Assembly (NCBI GenBank): GCA_031292525.1
Contig: JARLGY010000010.1
Span: 26,806-90,805, forward strand
Length of the DNA: 64,000 nt
Direction of reading: 5' to 3'
Origin: Flavipsychrobacter sp.
GTDB taxonomy: Bacteria; Bacteroidota; Bacteroidia; Chitinophagales; Chitinophagaceae
How positions within the stretch are numbered: the stretch's first letter is position 1; each line of letters begins with the position of its first letter. Under the pieces are notes generated by a model. The model did not search any database and was not told where the DNA came from. It saw only the letters and a list, made by a program, of their open reading frames with translations. The translations under genes were made by a program, and so were the position numbers. This document shows, piece after piece, positions 55,701-63,166 of this stretch.

Positions 55701-56920
55701 CCTGTATAGGTATAGTTAAAACTCGTGTTACTACTACTGCCAAATGTTGTATTGCAATTATAGCCTATATCACAAAGGACTTGCCTTTCCTCTGGCTTTG
55801 GATATCGTTTTGCACTTCCCGGATTTAATGCATTGCTCATCAGGAAATACAGATTATTAACACTGGAACTGCCGGCAGGAGGGCACATATCTTCCATATG
55901 ACTTAGGCTGCTTCCCGCCGTCCATGCATTAGGAGTATACACAGGTTGTGGTGTGGCAAGCGATCCCCAGTATCTTATCGCGGCGGTACAATTGGTATAA
56001 TCAGGAACGGGTGTCGACGGATTAGGTTGCAGGTCGCTTAAACTGGCCGAAAAGTTATAGCCGTATATCCCACATGAACCCGGTATCTGACTGATGAGAG
56101 GAACACCGGATGAGTTCTTCAAATTCATATCATAACGAGAATAGTACTTACGGTTTGTACCTATTAGCGACTGCCCGTTTCCATCTATAAGACTGTTGAA
56201 GCCAAGCGCGTGCATCATTTCATGTAACACGACGGAATAAAAATCATAGTCACCGCTAGATGGGCCACTTGTTAAAGATAAATTCCACGGTTGCGTAAAA
56301 TTGAACGCCATGTAGCAATGGAAAAAATTCCCAGAACTTCCTGATCCAAGCGTAGTTATTGGCAGCGTTGTATTTGCATAGGCGTTTGTGCCCGAATGCA
56401 ATGTTATCCAGGTTGTATTATCCACTATGCCTGATGCTGTTGATTGTGACGGCACATTATAGAAAGAAGAAGCCACGCCGAGAGCCCCTGTAGCTCCCCC
56501 AATAGTACTAATGTTTTTCACCCACACATTTACTTGTCCATTAGCACAAGGCGAGTTTATGAACGCTGATATATCGCTGAGCACTTGGCACACAACAGCT
56601 AAGCGTGCCACGTGCAGGGGATTAGTAGGGTCTTCCATGCCACATCCTTGATCAAGATACAACTTGAAATAACCTGAATTACAGGTTGAGGTCACAAACG
56701 ATGAAGGCTGGGTATTATTCCAGTTGTGCAGTGCGGAATCTATCGCAATTTGGTTGAATGTATATACGTTTCCCAATCGGTCATATAATGAATCGAGTGT
56801 GCCTCCCGCGGTCATTTGCGATATTTTGTTACCGGGGGGTTGTCTCGTTTGTGCTATAGCTTGCAAAAACGGAAAAAGTAAAAAACAACATATAAATACA
56901 TGAAACAAAGTTTTTTTCAT
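49727..56920 (-). CDS. Giant secreted multidomain protein: metzincin-like protease, Ig-like repeats, beta-helix, T9SS tail
   Basis: The 2397-residue product starts MKKTLFHVFICCFLL with a signal peptide to about residue 23; a start 33 codons upstream is less likely. A zinc site HEMMHALGF lies at about residues 232-240. SLSHMED near 341 may give the third His, and FLMSNAL near 361 a Met-turn, as in leishmanolysin-like metzincins. Residues about 530-775 resemble a carbohydrate-binding sandwich (NLLPNGDFEG). Ig-like repeats with YQWYNNG/YSL patterns fill about 790-1430. A right-handed beta-helix-like region with many N-N-x-I repeats spans about 1430-2075. A T9SS type A sorting domain ends the protein (VPNPNDG ... 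VYNAIGQ ... GMYLLKL). It is exported to the surface or medium. Confidence 0.88.
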   Translation of the reverse strand: MKKTLFHVFICCFLLFPFLQAIAQTRQPPGNKISQMTAGGTLDSLYDRLGNVYTFNQIAIDSALHNWNNTQPSSFVTSTCNSGYFKLYLDQGCGMEDPTNPLHVARLAVVCQVLSDISAFINSPCANGQVNVWVKNISTIGGATGALGVASSFYNVPSQSTASGIVDNTTWITLHSGTNAYANTTLPITTLGSGSSGNFFHCYMAFNFTQPWNLSLTSGPSSGDYDFYSVVLHEMMHALGFNSLIDGNGQSLIGTNRKYYSRYDMNLKNSSGVPLISQIPGSCGIYGYNFSASLSDLQPNPSTPVPDYTNCTAAIRYWGSLATPQPVYTPNAWTAGSSLSHMEDMCPPAGSSSVNNLYFLMSNALNPGSAKRYPKPEERQVLCDIGYNCNTTFGSSSNTSFNYTYTGGSCPGIGVAGINDGISNGQFIFNCTPGGSVTIHGSDILSNDHGVTGGSYECVEAIAQMTQGLITGSTSGTASSTFTFTALPTASGIQLLRYIPVSSSGALGNITYIYVFVNTNASCTYTSCNLLPNGDFEGAQNCGALYANIYNPPPVINCWLPVFGTPDLYSAGCATGSLSTWSYNIPTNITRIPYYFDPTSQHVGTTTANNQHFMGLWGAEYGGGTYMGEGMQVPLGTSLIPGNSYTVSFWAKVANTYNLGSGLQYLPSTITFSTSSGQTVPYSYSMSALPSNVTDQISFTIPTISTPTPAINGIDQNWTYFTQSFTYAGTANADYFIVYNNINNVIPGVSYPSGGFYGTYVFIDDITLQATSLIPTFALPSTASTCASPLTNLSQYLTPYVSGGTFSGPGVNNATQTFDPANAGGPGTKYLTYTYTNSLGCTETATGSINVQGPITISAALNPVCSGQSNTLTATGCSNCVWSPATVTCQNAACSVVTTTQTANTTYTVYDAANTSCTARATVNMFSADILGLSNNICTTGFEYLYATPNIPGGSYAWYSYANGTGTYINGSNASAFLTFSSTTPGTYQLYVVINNGTCSATSPIHTYTVTAPATVTTTTPSVTTCFPACATLNATVSPSGSYSYNWYENGNFLITTTSPTYSACTTGTYSLLVADPASSCITTPISFTANITQLPVSIIAVGSATGCASSGVTLTSLPARSTGITYQWFNNNVAIAGATSATYQAYTSGTYSLQILDYNGCGGTSNSVAVTINAAPTVSVSPASATSLCAQNFTSTIAVPSGYTPGTYSYQWVQNGTPTTNVGTNSSSYTASTTGQYYIQVTDATNNCTFQSTAASMTITPPPTPTQTGSLCNSGVTLSISPVTGYTYQWYRGVPPSVTNITGATGTSCTAAIPGAYGVQLTSGLCSIYSNSIGVATPVTTSVAINPAPVAFYCDAGVTLTAVPSPTSTYTYQWYNNGIAISGGTTSTYNASTAGNYTVTITRSGYCSSTSAPTSVSHASGSNGACAPCWVFGGGSTTTISGAITNQSYNGNVYISDDITINGTVNFGIYSSSTSSYAPAFVLVEPGKKITIASGATLNIDSSHLEACGATWNGIIMNGNSTLNVGFGSLIENATTAISSNGINTINCNAAIFNQDKTAIFINNYTGNGNNLVIKNSVFTNSIVVIGGSISLWRNIATLRSMYSPADVSFSAPYNIANPANSTYYGSTGSNTMAALTGTTAIALNNVNNITIGDNTPGNMNLFVNYQNGIVSGYTAAGSGNTLTLNNNTFANMTVDGVFAKNMGVPSALSLTVVPGANNQFYNCGSSCVEAIGYNNISGQGARMTGTHTTATPNSNLYGYNITTGTYNSINISNNVILNVGTGIAEKGLAGFIPKLNSTYSPTANITINGNTIQSDPAVGNQTNPSTNRFVQTGIYLSTASGNPLYLVGYSGLVTVSNNTLWDVYNGISANGYNPQTLYVSNNANLRLYKKPGTPVGQYGIAQYACNYSTISGNIVTCSSLANSQDSMRGIYSASSTGTNIGCNETYETGRGIEFANTPPPLTLKWYPGNSMKDNYKGLVINTNGIGQQGTLVAQPGISTVMDNQWLGSNWTNTLPAHNPIYTIGNATTAASKLVCNSSLAIYYPTLYNASNAGAIYTANNGLLPCQTNCANPSCPKVSGGSGIGIGGGTGVSYSSTQSYQVADMEQVAQDGVTYSNNQTVSAWMAQNALYRALQVRVVYDDYSDDTAQVTTSYESLTDSSMILNSFYSLAQNSRYSYLTNIEQAIALDTLDYARYLIANIPAGNVYGDPAWGVTVEDNSDADYVVGNYLSYYTIAANFTDSTMSGTDSSNLMALANMCPLTNGDAVYKARALYNIVYNDAAVWNDDSLCTMVSDGGDQQQQRMARAGTIPITAAQQAYKLVPNPNDGHMGLLQTVKDGNPVHAEVYNAIGQTILSTQLQFSDRQARLDVGVVPGMYLLKLQDSDGKSYVLKFVVN

Positions 56921-57212
56921 AACTGCGTTTTTAAGTATTAAAAAAATATACAATAAAACATACAAACTCTGAGAATCAAAAAAGAGTATTTCCCTGTTTT
57001 TGCATAAGTTGTTTTTCATATCCTGTCAATTGTCTAAAATTGGGGTGTAAAAACTATATGCAGAAGTTGTAATTATCAACTGAGCGCTATACAGGGTTTA
57101 GTGAGTTATATGGTCAATAACTGAGCATTAACAAGTGTTTCAAAACAGCTATTTTGCTGCGGTTATTAATAATAAAATATATTCTTTCCTCCTGTTTGTT
57201 TATTTTAATGCT

Positions 57213-60113
57213 ATGATGTCAGGAGGATTAAAGAGACTTCTTCGTAAAAGCTGGTGTTTAGGCATTCTATGCTTATGTTTCCCTTTTGGGGCAGTTTCAC
57301 AAGAGTTATTACTACGTCATTTTACGGCCAGCGATGGGATGATAAGCAATGTTGTTTACCAGGTAATGCAAGACAGCCAGGGATTTTTATGGTTTAGTAC
57401 AGACCAGGGAATATGCCAATTTGATGGTCATGAATTTAAAAAGTACACATCCAAGGATGGCCTTACCGACAATACTGTATTTAATATTAAAGAAGATGAA
57501 CAAAAGCGTTTATGGCTATCTTGCTACAACGGTAAAATATGCTATATACTGAATGGCAAGGTGCACAATGCCCAGAATGATATGCTTTGCCGGTTGATAG
57601 AGCGCAAAAGCAGGAGTGAAGGCTATAGTGTTTTGGTATCTGCCAATAGCCTTTTTCTGGCTTACAATTTCGATCACAAAATAAGTAATGAGTTAGCTAT
57701 TAAAGCTTCCTATTTTTTTGATGTAAATGAAGTACACAGTTTATTTAAACTTGGTAAGCAGACATTTTTTGTGAGCCATTATAAGCTGATGACCATAAAT
57801 AATGATAAAATACACACCACCAGCTGCCATGAGAAAATAGGTGAAATACTTGTTTATAAGGATACGCTGTATTGTACTACGTATGGTAGTCATGATAATA
57901 ATATAATATATAAATATTGTCATACAAATGATTGTGGCTATCTACGTCTTGTAAATGCCACATCTATTGATAGGCTGGTATATTCACTTGCTTCTTTCAA
58001 CGATTCATTAATATTAATGGCAACTGATGACGGGGTGAAAGTATATCCGAGTGGGGCGCCCTTTATTTTAGACCACATGCAAGTCGGGTCTATCCAGAAA
58101 GATGTAGAGGGTAATTATTGGTTTAGTACTTTAACCAAAGGAGTTTATATGCTTCCTAGCTCATTTCCGAAAATATCAGGCACAGACCGGGATGAACTAA
58201 AAGGAGATGTACAATCTTTATTCCTTGCTCCCGACAACGTTTTATTTGCAGGTTATGATGGTGGTATATTTAAGGCTATCGACAAAAATCATGTCAGCAC
58301 CTGGTCGTTGCCTATGAGCAACTCGTTCAACAGAATTAGGAAAATAACGCCTATTGATAAGCATAATTACGTAATAAGTAGTGAGAAGGGATTATACATC
58401 TTGGACAAAGATAACAATCGGATAAAAAAAGTGACATATATCCATGCTATAAAATCAGCTTGCATAAAACATGATACCTGTTATATGGCATCTGCTGCAG
58501 GAGCCTATATAATTGACCTGAAAAAAAATAGATCGTCAGAGATATGGAACATAAGAACTACGGCTATAAACGTTGATAATAACGCTGTATGGATGGGGAC
58601 TTTAAATGGTGTGTATGTTTACAAAAATGGCATAGTAGAAAAATATAATCGAGATTCACTTTTATCGAAAAGCAGAATTATTGATATTGAAAAAATAGGA
58701 ACCAATACGTTTGCTGTTACTACCCATCAACAGGGTATATTTATTATTAATAAAAACCGTATAGTTCATATAAATGACACTAATGGCCTATGCAGCAATA
58801 TATGCAATAAAATATTTGTAGATAATTCTTGCAACATCTGGCTTTGTACTAATACGGGTCTTGATAAAATATTATTCGACACTGTAAAAAACACTTATAT
58901 TGTCGTTCATCAGACTTGCACAAAAGACATATCGATCAATGACATTAATGATTTTGCAGTTAGAGACAATGATCTCTGCATCGCAACGTCGGATGGAATT
59001 GTTACAATTGATAAAAACAACAGTATCGATCCTTTTATTAGAACATATATCACGAGCTTAAAAGCAAAAGGGCATGTTCACGAACAAAAGGATTCATTAC
59101 TGTTTAATTATAATGAAAATGATCTTCAGATCAGCTTTACCGGCCTTGCATTTACCAATGAAAAAAACGTACAGTATAAATATGTATTAGACCATCAAAA
59201 AGCCGATACAAATTATACAAGCAATAACTCTGTGGATCTTACAGAATTAAAGCCTGGCAACTACACTTTTACTGTCTGGGCAAAAAAAGGTACCAGTGAA
59301 AACTGGTTATCTAAACCTGCAGTTATTCATTTCACGATAAGGCATCCATACTGGGAACAGCCTTGGTTTTTGGTAGGGGCTTTCTGCATTACCGTAGTGT
59401 CTATTATATACATATTCAGAGCAAGGCTGAGGAAAATAAAGATAGCGGAGACTGAAAAAACAATAATATCCCAGAAAATTGCCGCATTGGAAATGCAGGC
59501 GCTTAGGGCCCAGATAAATCCACATTTTATATTTAATGTACTCAATTCAATACACAATTATTACAGTAATAATGACGAAAGAACTGCCAACAAATATTTA
59601 ACCACTTTCGCAACCCTGATAAGGAAGATATTAAATAATTCGAGGGAGCACTGGATATCACTAACAGAAGAAATAGAAACGATAAGGCTATATGTGGAAT
59701 TGGAAAAAATGAGAGCCAACAAGCTATTTAATTATACGATAATATTTGATGAAAGTTATAATTCCATAGTGATTCCTGCTATGGTTATTCAGCCTTATGT
59801 AGAAAATGCTATCAATCATGGATTAACAAACACAGGAAAAATCGGCAACTTACTAATTGCATTTAAACTGGATAAAGAAACGCTTGTGTGTGAAGTTAAT
59901 GATGATGGTATAGGTATTAACGCCTCTAAAAATACTAACTTAGGTAGTGAATATAAAAAATCGCTTGGAATGGCTATAACACAGGAGCGGATAGATGTTA
60001 TAAATAAAATATACAATATACATATAAAAGTGACTGTGACAGATAAAAGTGAAATTGACAGAAGTCAATCAGGCACGATAGTTAAAATATTTATCCCTTT
60101 AAAAACTAATTAA
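57213..60113 (+). CDS. Two-component propeller sensor histidine kinase (LytS-type kinase domain)
   Basis: The 966-residue product has an N-terminal signal segment (CLGILCLCFPFGAVSQ), two-component regulator propeller repeats (QDSQGFLWFSTDQGICQFDGHEF and others) to about residue 630 and a Y_Y_Y domain at about 636-700. One membrane segment (about 716-738) and a His_kinase domain follow, with the phospho-acceptor His771 in AQINPHFIFNVLNS and an N-box PYVENAINHGL. The periplasmic propeller probably senses a glycan or cell-surface signal. ATG at 57213 is preferred over a GTG 26 codons upstream. The gene is divergent from the giant T9SS gene and 1 bp before its response regulator. Confidence 0.92.
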   Translation: MMSGGLKRLLRKSWCLGILCLCFPFGAVSQELLLRHFTASDGMISNVVYQVMQDSQGFLWFSTDQGICQFDGHEFKKYTSKDGLTDNTVFNIKEDEQKRLWLSCYNGKICYILNGKVHNAQNDMLCRLIERKSRSEGYSVLVSANSLFLAYNFDHKISNELAIKASYFFDVNEVHSLFKLGKQTFFVSHYKLMTINNDKIHTTSCHEKIGEILVYKDTLYCTTYGSHDNNIIYKYCHTNDCGYLRLVNATSIDRLVYSLASFNDSLILMATDDGVKVYPSGAPFILDHMQVGSIQKDVEGNYWFSTLTKGVYMLPSSFPKISGTDRDELKGDVQSLFLAPDNVLFAGYDGGIFKAIDKNHVSTWSLPMSNSFNRIRKITPIDKHNYVISSEKGLYILDKDNNRIKKVTYIHAIKSACIKHDTCYMASAAGAYIIDLKKNRSSEIWNIRTTAINVDNNAVWMGTLNGVYVYKNGIVEKYNRDSLLSKSRIIDIEKIGTNTFAVTTHQQGIFIINKNRIVHINDTNGLCSNICNKIFVDNSCNIWLCTNTGLDKILFDTVKNTYIVVHQTCTKDISINDINDFAVRDNDLCIATSDGIVTIDKNNSIDPFIRTYITSLKAKGHVHEQKDSLLFNYNENDLQISFTGLAFTNEKNVQYKYVLDHQKADTNYTSNNSVDLTELKPGNYTFTVWAKKGTSENWLSKPAVIHFTIRHPYWEQPWFLVGAFCITVVSIIYIFRARLRKIKIAETEKTIISQKIAALEMQALRAQINPHFIFNVLNSIHNYYSNNDERTANKYLTTFATLIRKILNNSREHWISLTEEIETIRLYVELEKMRANKLFNYTIIFDESYNSIVIPAMVIQPYVENAINHGLTNTGKIGNLLIAFKLDKETLVCEVNDDGIGINASKNTNLGSEYKKSLGMAITQERIDVINKIYNIHIKVTVTDKSEIDRSQSGTIVKIFIPLKTN

Positions 60114-60114
60114 A

Positions 60115-60879
60115 ATGGAGAAGGATAAGATAACTACCATTGTAATTGATGATGAACAAGATTGCAGAAATTCTCTAAAAAAAATAATAGCTAAATATTG
60201 CCCGTTGATAAGTGTAGTAGGTGAGGGTAATTCTGTTGAGGATGCAATAATTCTTATTCATGAGCATGAGCCCAGGCTGGTTTTCCTGGATATAAATATG
60301 CCAAATGAAGACGGGTTTAAGATATTTTCACGCATTCCAAACCCTTCATTTCAGGTGGTATTTGTTACAGCTTATGACCAATTTGCTTTAAAGGCGTTAA
60401 GGCATGGAGCTTTAGATTATATTTTGAAGCCAATAAGTATTGATGATCTGATTTTGACAGTGGAGAAGGTTAAAAAGCGCATTGACCAGCAAACAGTAGT
60501 AGATAATTTTGATACATTAATCCGGAACATTAGTTATCCCAATACAATACCCAAAATAGCTTTGCCGGTAAGCGATGGTCTGGTATATGTTAATATACAA
60601 GATGTTGTTCGTTGCGAAGCCGAAGCTAATTATACGTTTTTTTATTTTACTGATAATTCTAAGATTTTGGTATGTCATACATTAGGAAGCTTTGAGGAAA
60701 AATTAAAACCAATGGGTTTTGTACGAGTCCATCATCATCATTTAATCAATAAGGCTTTTGTAAGAAGGTATCAGAAAGGACGCGGTGGAATTATAACTAT
60801 GAGTGATAAAAAAGAAATAGTGGTATCACAAAGAAAAAAGAATGAATTTTTAAATGCGATACTGGATATCAATAAATAA
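60115..60879 (+). CDS. LytTR-family response regulator
   Basis: The 254-residue product has a receiver domain with phospho-acceptor Asp59 (LVFLDINMPNEDGF) and switch residues (FVTAYDQFALKAL, LKP). A LytTR DNA-binding domain follows at about residues 150-250 (RCEAEANYTFFYFTDNSKILVCHTLGSFEEKL, GFVRVHHHHLINKAFV). It is the partner of the adjacent kinase gene, with a single base between them. LytTR regulators control extracellular polysaccharide, virulence and secretion genes. The giant T9SS gene next door is a natural candidate target. Confidence 0.95.
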   Translation: MEKDKITTIVIDDEQDCRNSLKKIIAKYCPLISVVGEGNSVEDAIILIHEHEPRLVFLDINMPNEDGFKIFSRIPNPSFQVVFVTAYDQFALKALRHGALDYILKPISIDDLILTVEKVKKRIDQQTVVDNFDTLIRNISYPNTIPKIALPVSDGLVYVNIQDVVRCEAEANYTFFYFTDNSKILVCHTLGSFEEKLKPMGFVRVHHHHLINKAFVRRYQKGRGGIITMSDKKEIVVSQRKKNEFLNAILDINK

Positions 60880-60957
60880 CAGGAAATTTATTTGATCACC
60901 GAATGCCTAACGTCAGCAGCCATATCTAGCGAAGACAGGGATTGAATTTATTCATAA

Positions 60958-61053
60958 TAAAAAGCCTTCACAATTGCGAAGGCTTTCAAAAGTTAACCCA
61001 TCTGGATTTTTTCGAACGAGTTTTTGGAGGATTTGAAGAAATCATAAATGTTT
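60958..61053 (+). repeat. Dispersed repeat, copy 2 (terminator hairpin plus conserved tail)
   Basis: The head AAAGCCTTC/GAAGGCTTT (60961-60986) is a terminator-like hairpin 81 bp past the LytTR gene. The tail, with AAAAGTTAACCCATCTGG and GGATTTGAAGAAAT, is almost identical to copy 3 over the first 24 bases. It lies between the converging LytTR and GH18 genes. Confidence 0.75.
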
Positions 61054-61066
61054 ATCATCTCATCAT

Positions 61067-62122
61067 CTACGGTGCCGGGTTCATGAGTTGTATAGCGTGT
61101 TTGCTCACTGCAAATGAGGGTGTATGGTTGTAGTCGCGGCTCATTCGATATGCGCCTACGCCTGCTGCATTATTTTGCTTTACCCATGCGGCATAGCTAT
61201 ACAGGTTGGCTGTAGCTATAGAATCGCCATGGGGCTGGTCTTGTGTACCGTTGGGATATATAAAGCTGTCACCATTTACCAGGAATACCAGCTTATCTGC
61301 GCCATAGGTGTTCACCAGAGGGCCGAAACTTGCAGTACCGGCACCGCTCCAGTAATGGGCACCAGTAGTATACGACTGAAAGAGTACGTAACTATAATTG
61401 TCTTTATTGGGTGTATATATAGTGCTTTCAAGCCCGCTTGATCCATCTGTATCGTAAAAGAATACTGGTTTTTGCCCAGCAGAATTCATGACACTGCATT
61501 GTGTGCACTTAGGACCATAATAATGGGCAATAGCCACTACCAGGCTATCTCCATTGGCAGCAGTGCGCTGCACGTCGCCGCCAAATGTACCCGATTCAAT
61601 GTCCAGGTCTAAACCATCCAGCTTCTGTGATACGATCTCATTGTTATACGTGTCTCTGGCCCAGTGATAATATGTGCTGGTTGCAGTGGAATGAGACTGA
61701 TCGAAGCCTGATGGATTAACATAGCCTGGCGCCTGGGTTGCGGGATCTTTTGCAGAACCATCGAAATAAGCATCTGATATAAAATGACAGGGAACTATTT
61801 TAGTTCCTTTGGCCTGTGCTGCACGCCAGTCTGCAACATTAGCATCCCTGCCCGCAAAAAACTCCAGATAGTCCACACTATCAGGCGCAGTTGCCGGGTT
61901 GTAACTGGCTACGGGGTCGTTTCCATCGCCCACCAAGTAGCCAACAAAAATTGGGTGCACGCTATTCTTGTATGCAACAAGGTGCGCCAGGCTGTCGTAA
62001 GTAACAGGTGGGGTGACTTTAGGGGTGGTGCTGCTTTTTTTGCAGGAGCTAACTGTAAGCATAGTACCGAAAAATAATAACCCGGCTCCTGTAGCCAATA
62101 CCAGTTGTTTGGTTAACCTCAT
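61067..62122 (-). CDS. GH18-type endo-beta-N-acetylglucosaminidase-like lipoprotein
   Basis: The 351-residue product begins with MRLTKQLVLATGAGLLFFGT and a lipobox ending in TVSSC (residue 26). The mature part is a TIM-barrel-like GH18 region with DYLEFFAGRDANVADW early and the catalytic motif LDGLDLDIESG (DxxDxDxE, with the Glu as acid). The overall length and motif suit the endoglycosidase F/H-like GH18 branch acting on N-glycans, rather than chitinases. A start 91 codons upstream was rejected because it runs through the repeat element. The gene is divergent from the OmpR-type regulator. Confidence 0.82.
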   Translation of the reverse strand: MRLTKQLVLATGAGLLFFGTMLTVSSCKKSSTTPKVTPPVTYDSLAHLVAYKNSVHPIFVGYLVGDGNDPVASYNPATAPDSVDYLEFFAGRDANVADWRAAQAKGTKIVPCHFISDAYFDGSAKDPATQAPGYVNPSGFDQSHSTATSTYYHWARDTYNNEIVSQKLDGLDLDIESGTFGGDVQRTAANGDSLVVAIAHYYGPKCTQCSVMNSAGQKPVFFYDTDGSSGLESTIYTPNKDNYSYVLFQSYTTGAHYWSGAGTASFGPLVNTYGADKLVFLVNGDSFIYPNGTQDQPHGDSIATANLYSYAAWVKQNNAAGVGAYRMSRDYNHTPSFAVSKHAIQLMNPAP

Positions 62123-62266
62123 ATGTATAGTATTTTTTGCACGAAATATACTGCAGGTTAAATATACATTTTCTTTGAAAATAATACGTTTGAAATCATA
62201 CCGGCAGATGATCTTCAGATACAGTGTAGGAATATTGCAAAGACAAGGCAGTGGAAACCTAAGCAT

Positions 62267-62349
62267 AAAAAAAGCCCGCAATGCATGGCTAAAAGTTAAC
62301 CCATCTGGATTTTTCCCGAACCGGTTTGTTGAGGATTTGAAGAAAATAG
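62267..62349 (+). repeat. Dispersed repeat, copy 3 (hairpin decayed)
   Basis: The tail AAAAGTTAACCCATCTGG at 62291 and GAGGATTTGAAGAAAAT at the end match copy 2. The head hairpin is reduced to AGCC/GGCT with a long loop. It lies in the 354-bp gap (62123-62476) between divergent genes; apart from a -7 box at 62459 nothing else was seen there. Confidence 0.75.
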
Positions 62350-62458
62350 CATCATAAAATAGCTCAGAGTATTTAACTCTGATCGTATAGAACATTACCG
62401 GGAATAAGGCTATCTATACTTTCAGATTGTCTAATCAACACTAAAAAATAAATATTGG

Positions 62459-62466
62459 TAGATTTG
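62459..62466 (+). promoter_or_regulatory. Candidate -7 box for the OmpR-type regulator gene
   Basis: TAGATTTG is an exact TAnnTTTG match 10 bp before the start codon, the same octamer as upstream of the Nramp-UspA gene. A -33 TTG is not at the normal distance, so it is only a candidate. Confidence 0.3.
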
Positions 62467-62476
62467 CTTGTCTACT

Positions 62477-63166
62477 ATGTCAGCAAAAATCTTAATAATT
62501 GAAGATGACCAACGTCTTTCTGAGCTCATTAAAAGGGGGTTGGAAGAACAAGGATATGCGACTGAAGTGGCTTTTGATGGTGAAACAGGCAATAAGTTAG
62601 TACAGTCTAACCGTTACGACCTCATAATCACAGACATTATCTTGCCTAAAATATCCGGGCTGGATGTTTGTAAAAATATCCGAGCTACAAATTCCTTTAT
62701 CCCAATCATTATGCTGACAGCATTGGGCACAACAGATGATAAGGTTGAAGGTTTTGATGCTGGTGCGAACGATTATTTAGTAAAACCCTTTGACTTTCGG
62801 GAATTGCATGTACGGATTCGGGCGCTGCTTAAGCGAACTAATAGTGAAGCGCAAACAAAACATATTTTTAAATATGCAGACCTTGAGATAAATGACAAAA
62901 CCAAAGTTGTCACCCGATCAGGCAAGGAAATCAGCCTTACACCAAAAGAACTGAAATTGCTGGAATATATGATACAAAACAGCGAACGGGTGTTATCCAG
63001 AACGGAAATTGCTGAGAAAGTTTGGGACACGCATTTTGATACCGGAACTAATTTTATTGATGTTTATATCAACTATCTGCGGAAAAAGATAGACAAGGAT
63101 TTCCCGACAAAACTCATCCATACCAGATCAGGCATGGGATTTATTTTTAAAGCGGAACCCCAGTGA
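62477..63166 (+). CDS. OmpR/PhoB-family response regulator
   Basis: The 229-residue product has a receiver domain with Asp53 (LIITDIILPKISG) and conserved IMLTALGTTDDKVEGFDAGANDYLVKPFDFREL. A C-terminal winged helix follows (SLTPKELKLLEYMIQNSERVLSRTEIAEKVW, FIDVYINYLRKKID). The ATG at 62477 is preferred over an in-frame TTG three codons upstream. The last 4 bases overlap the start of the sensor kinase gene (GTGA), so the pair is translationally coupled. Its regulon is unknown. Confidence 0.95.
   Translation: MSAKILIIEDDQRLSELIKRGLEEQGYATEVAFDGETGNKLVQSNRYDLIITDIILPKISGLDVCKNIRATNSFIPIIMLTALGTTDDKVEGFDAGANDYLVKPFDFRELHVRIRALLKRTNSEAQTKHIFKYADLEINDKTKVVTRSGKEISLTPKELKLLEYMIQNSERVLSRTEIAEKVWDTHFDTGTNFIDVYINYLRKKIDKDFPTKLIHTRSGMGFIFKAEPQ

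Noticed and set aside
49600..57158. Shared 16-mer AAACAGCTATTTTGCT at 49600-49615 and 57143-57158, flanking the giant gene
   Set aside because: A shared 16-mer in 64 kb is expected about once by chance, no extension is seen on either side, and the copies are not inverted, so it is not convincing as an attachment site.
60942..61133. 63-residue frame containing KLTHLDFFERVFGGFEEI
   Set aside because: It spans repeat copy 2, and the corresponding frame in the other copies is broken, so the conservation is of DNA or RNA rather than protein.
62013..62357. 114-residue frame ending VNPSGFFPNRFVEDLKKIAS
   Set aside because: It spans the GH18 signal region on the opposite strand and repeat copy 3; it reads the repeat in a different frame from copy 2 and has no promoter.
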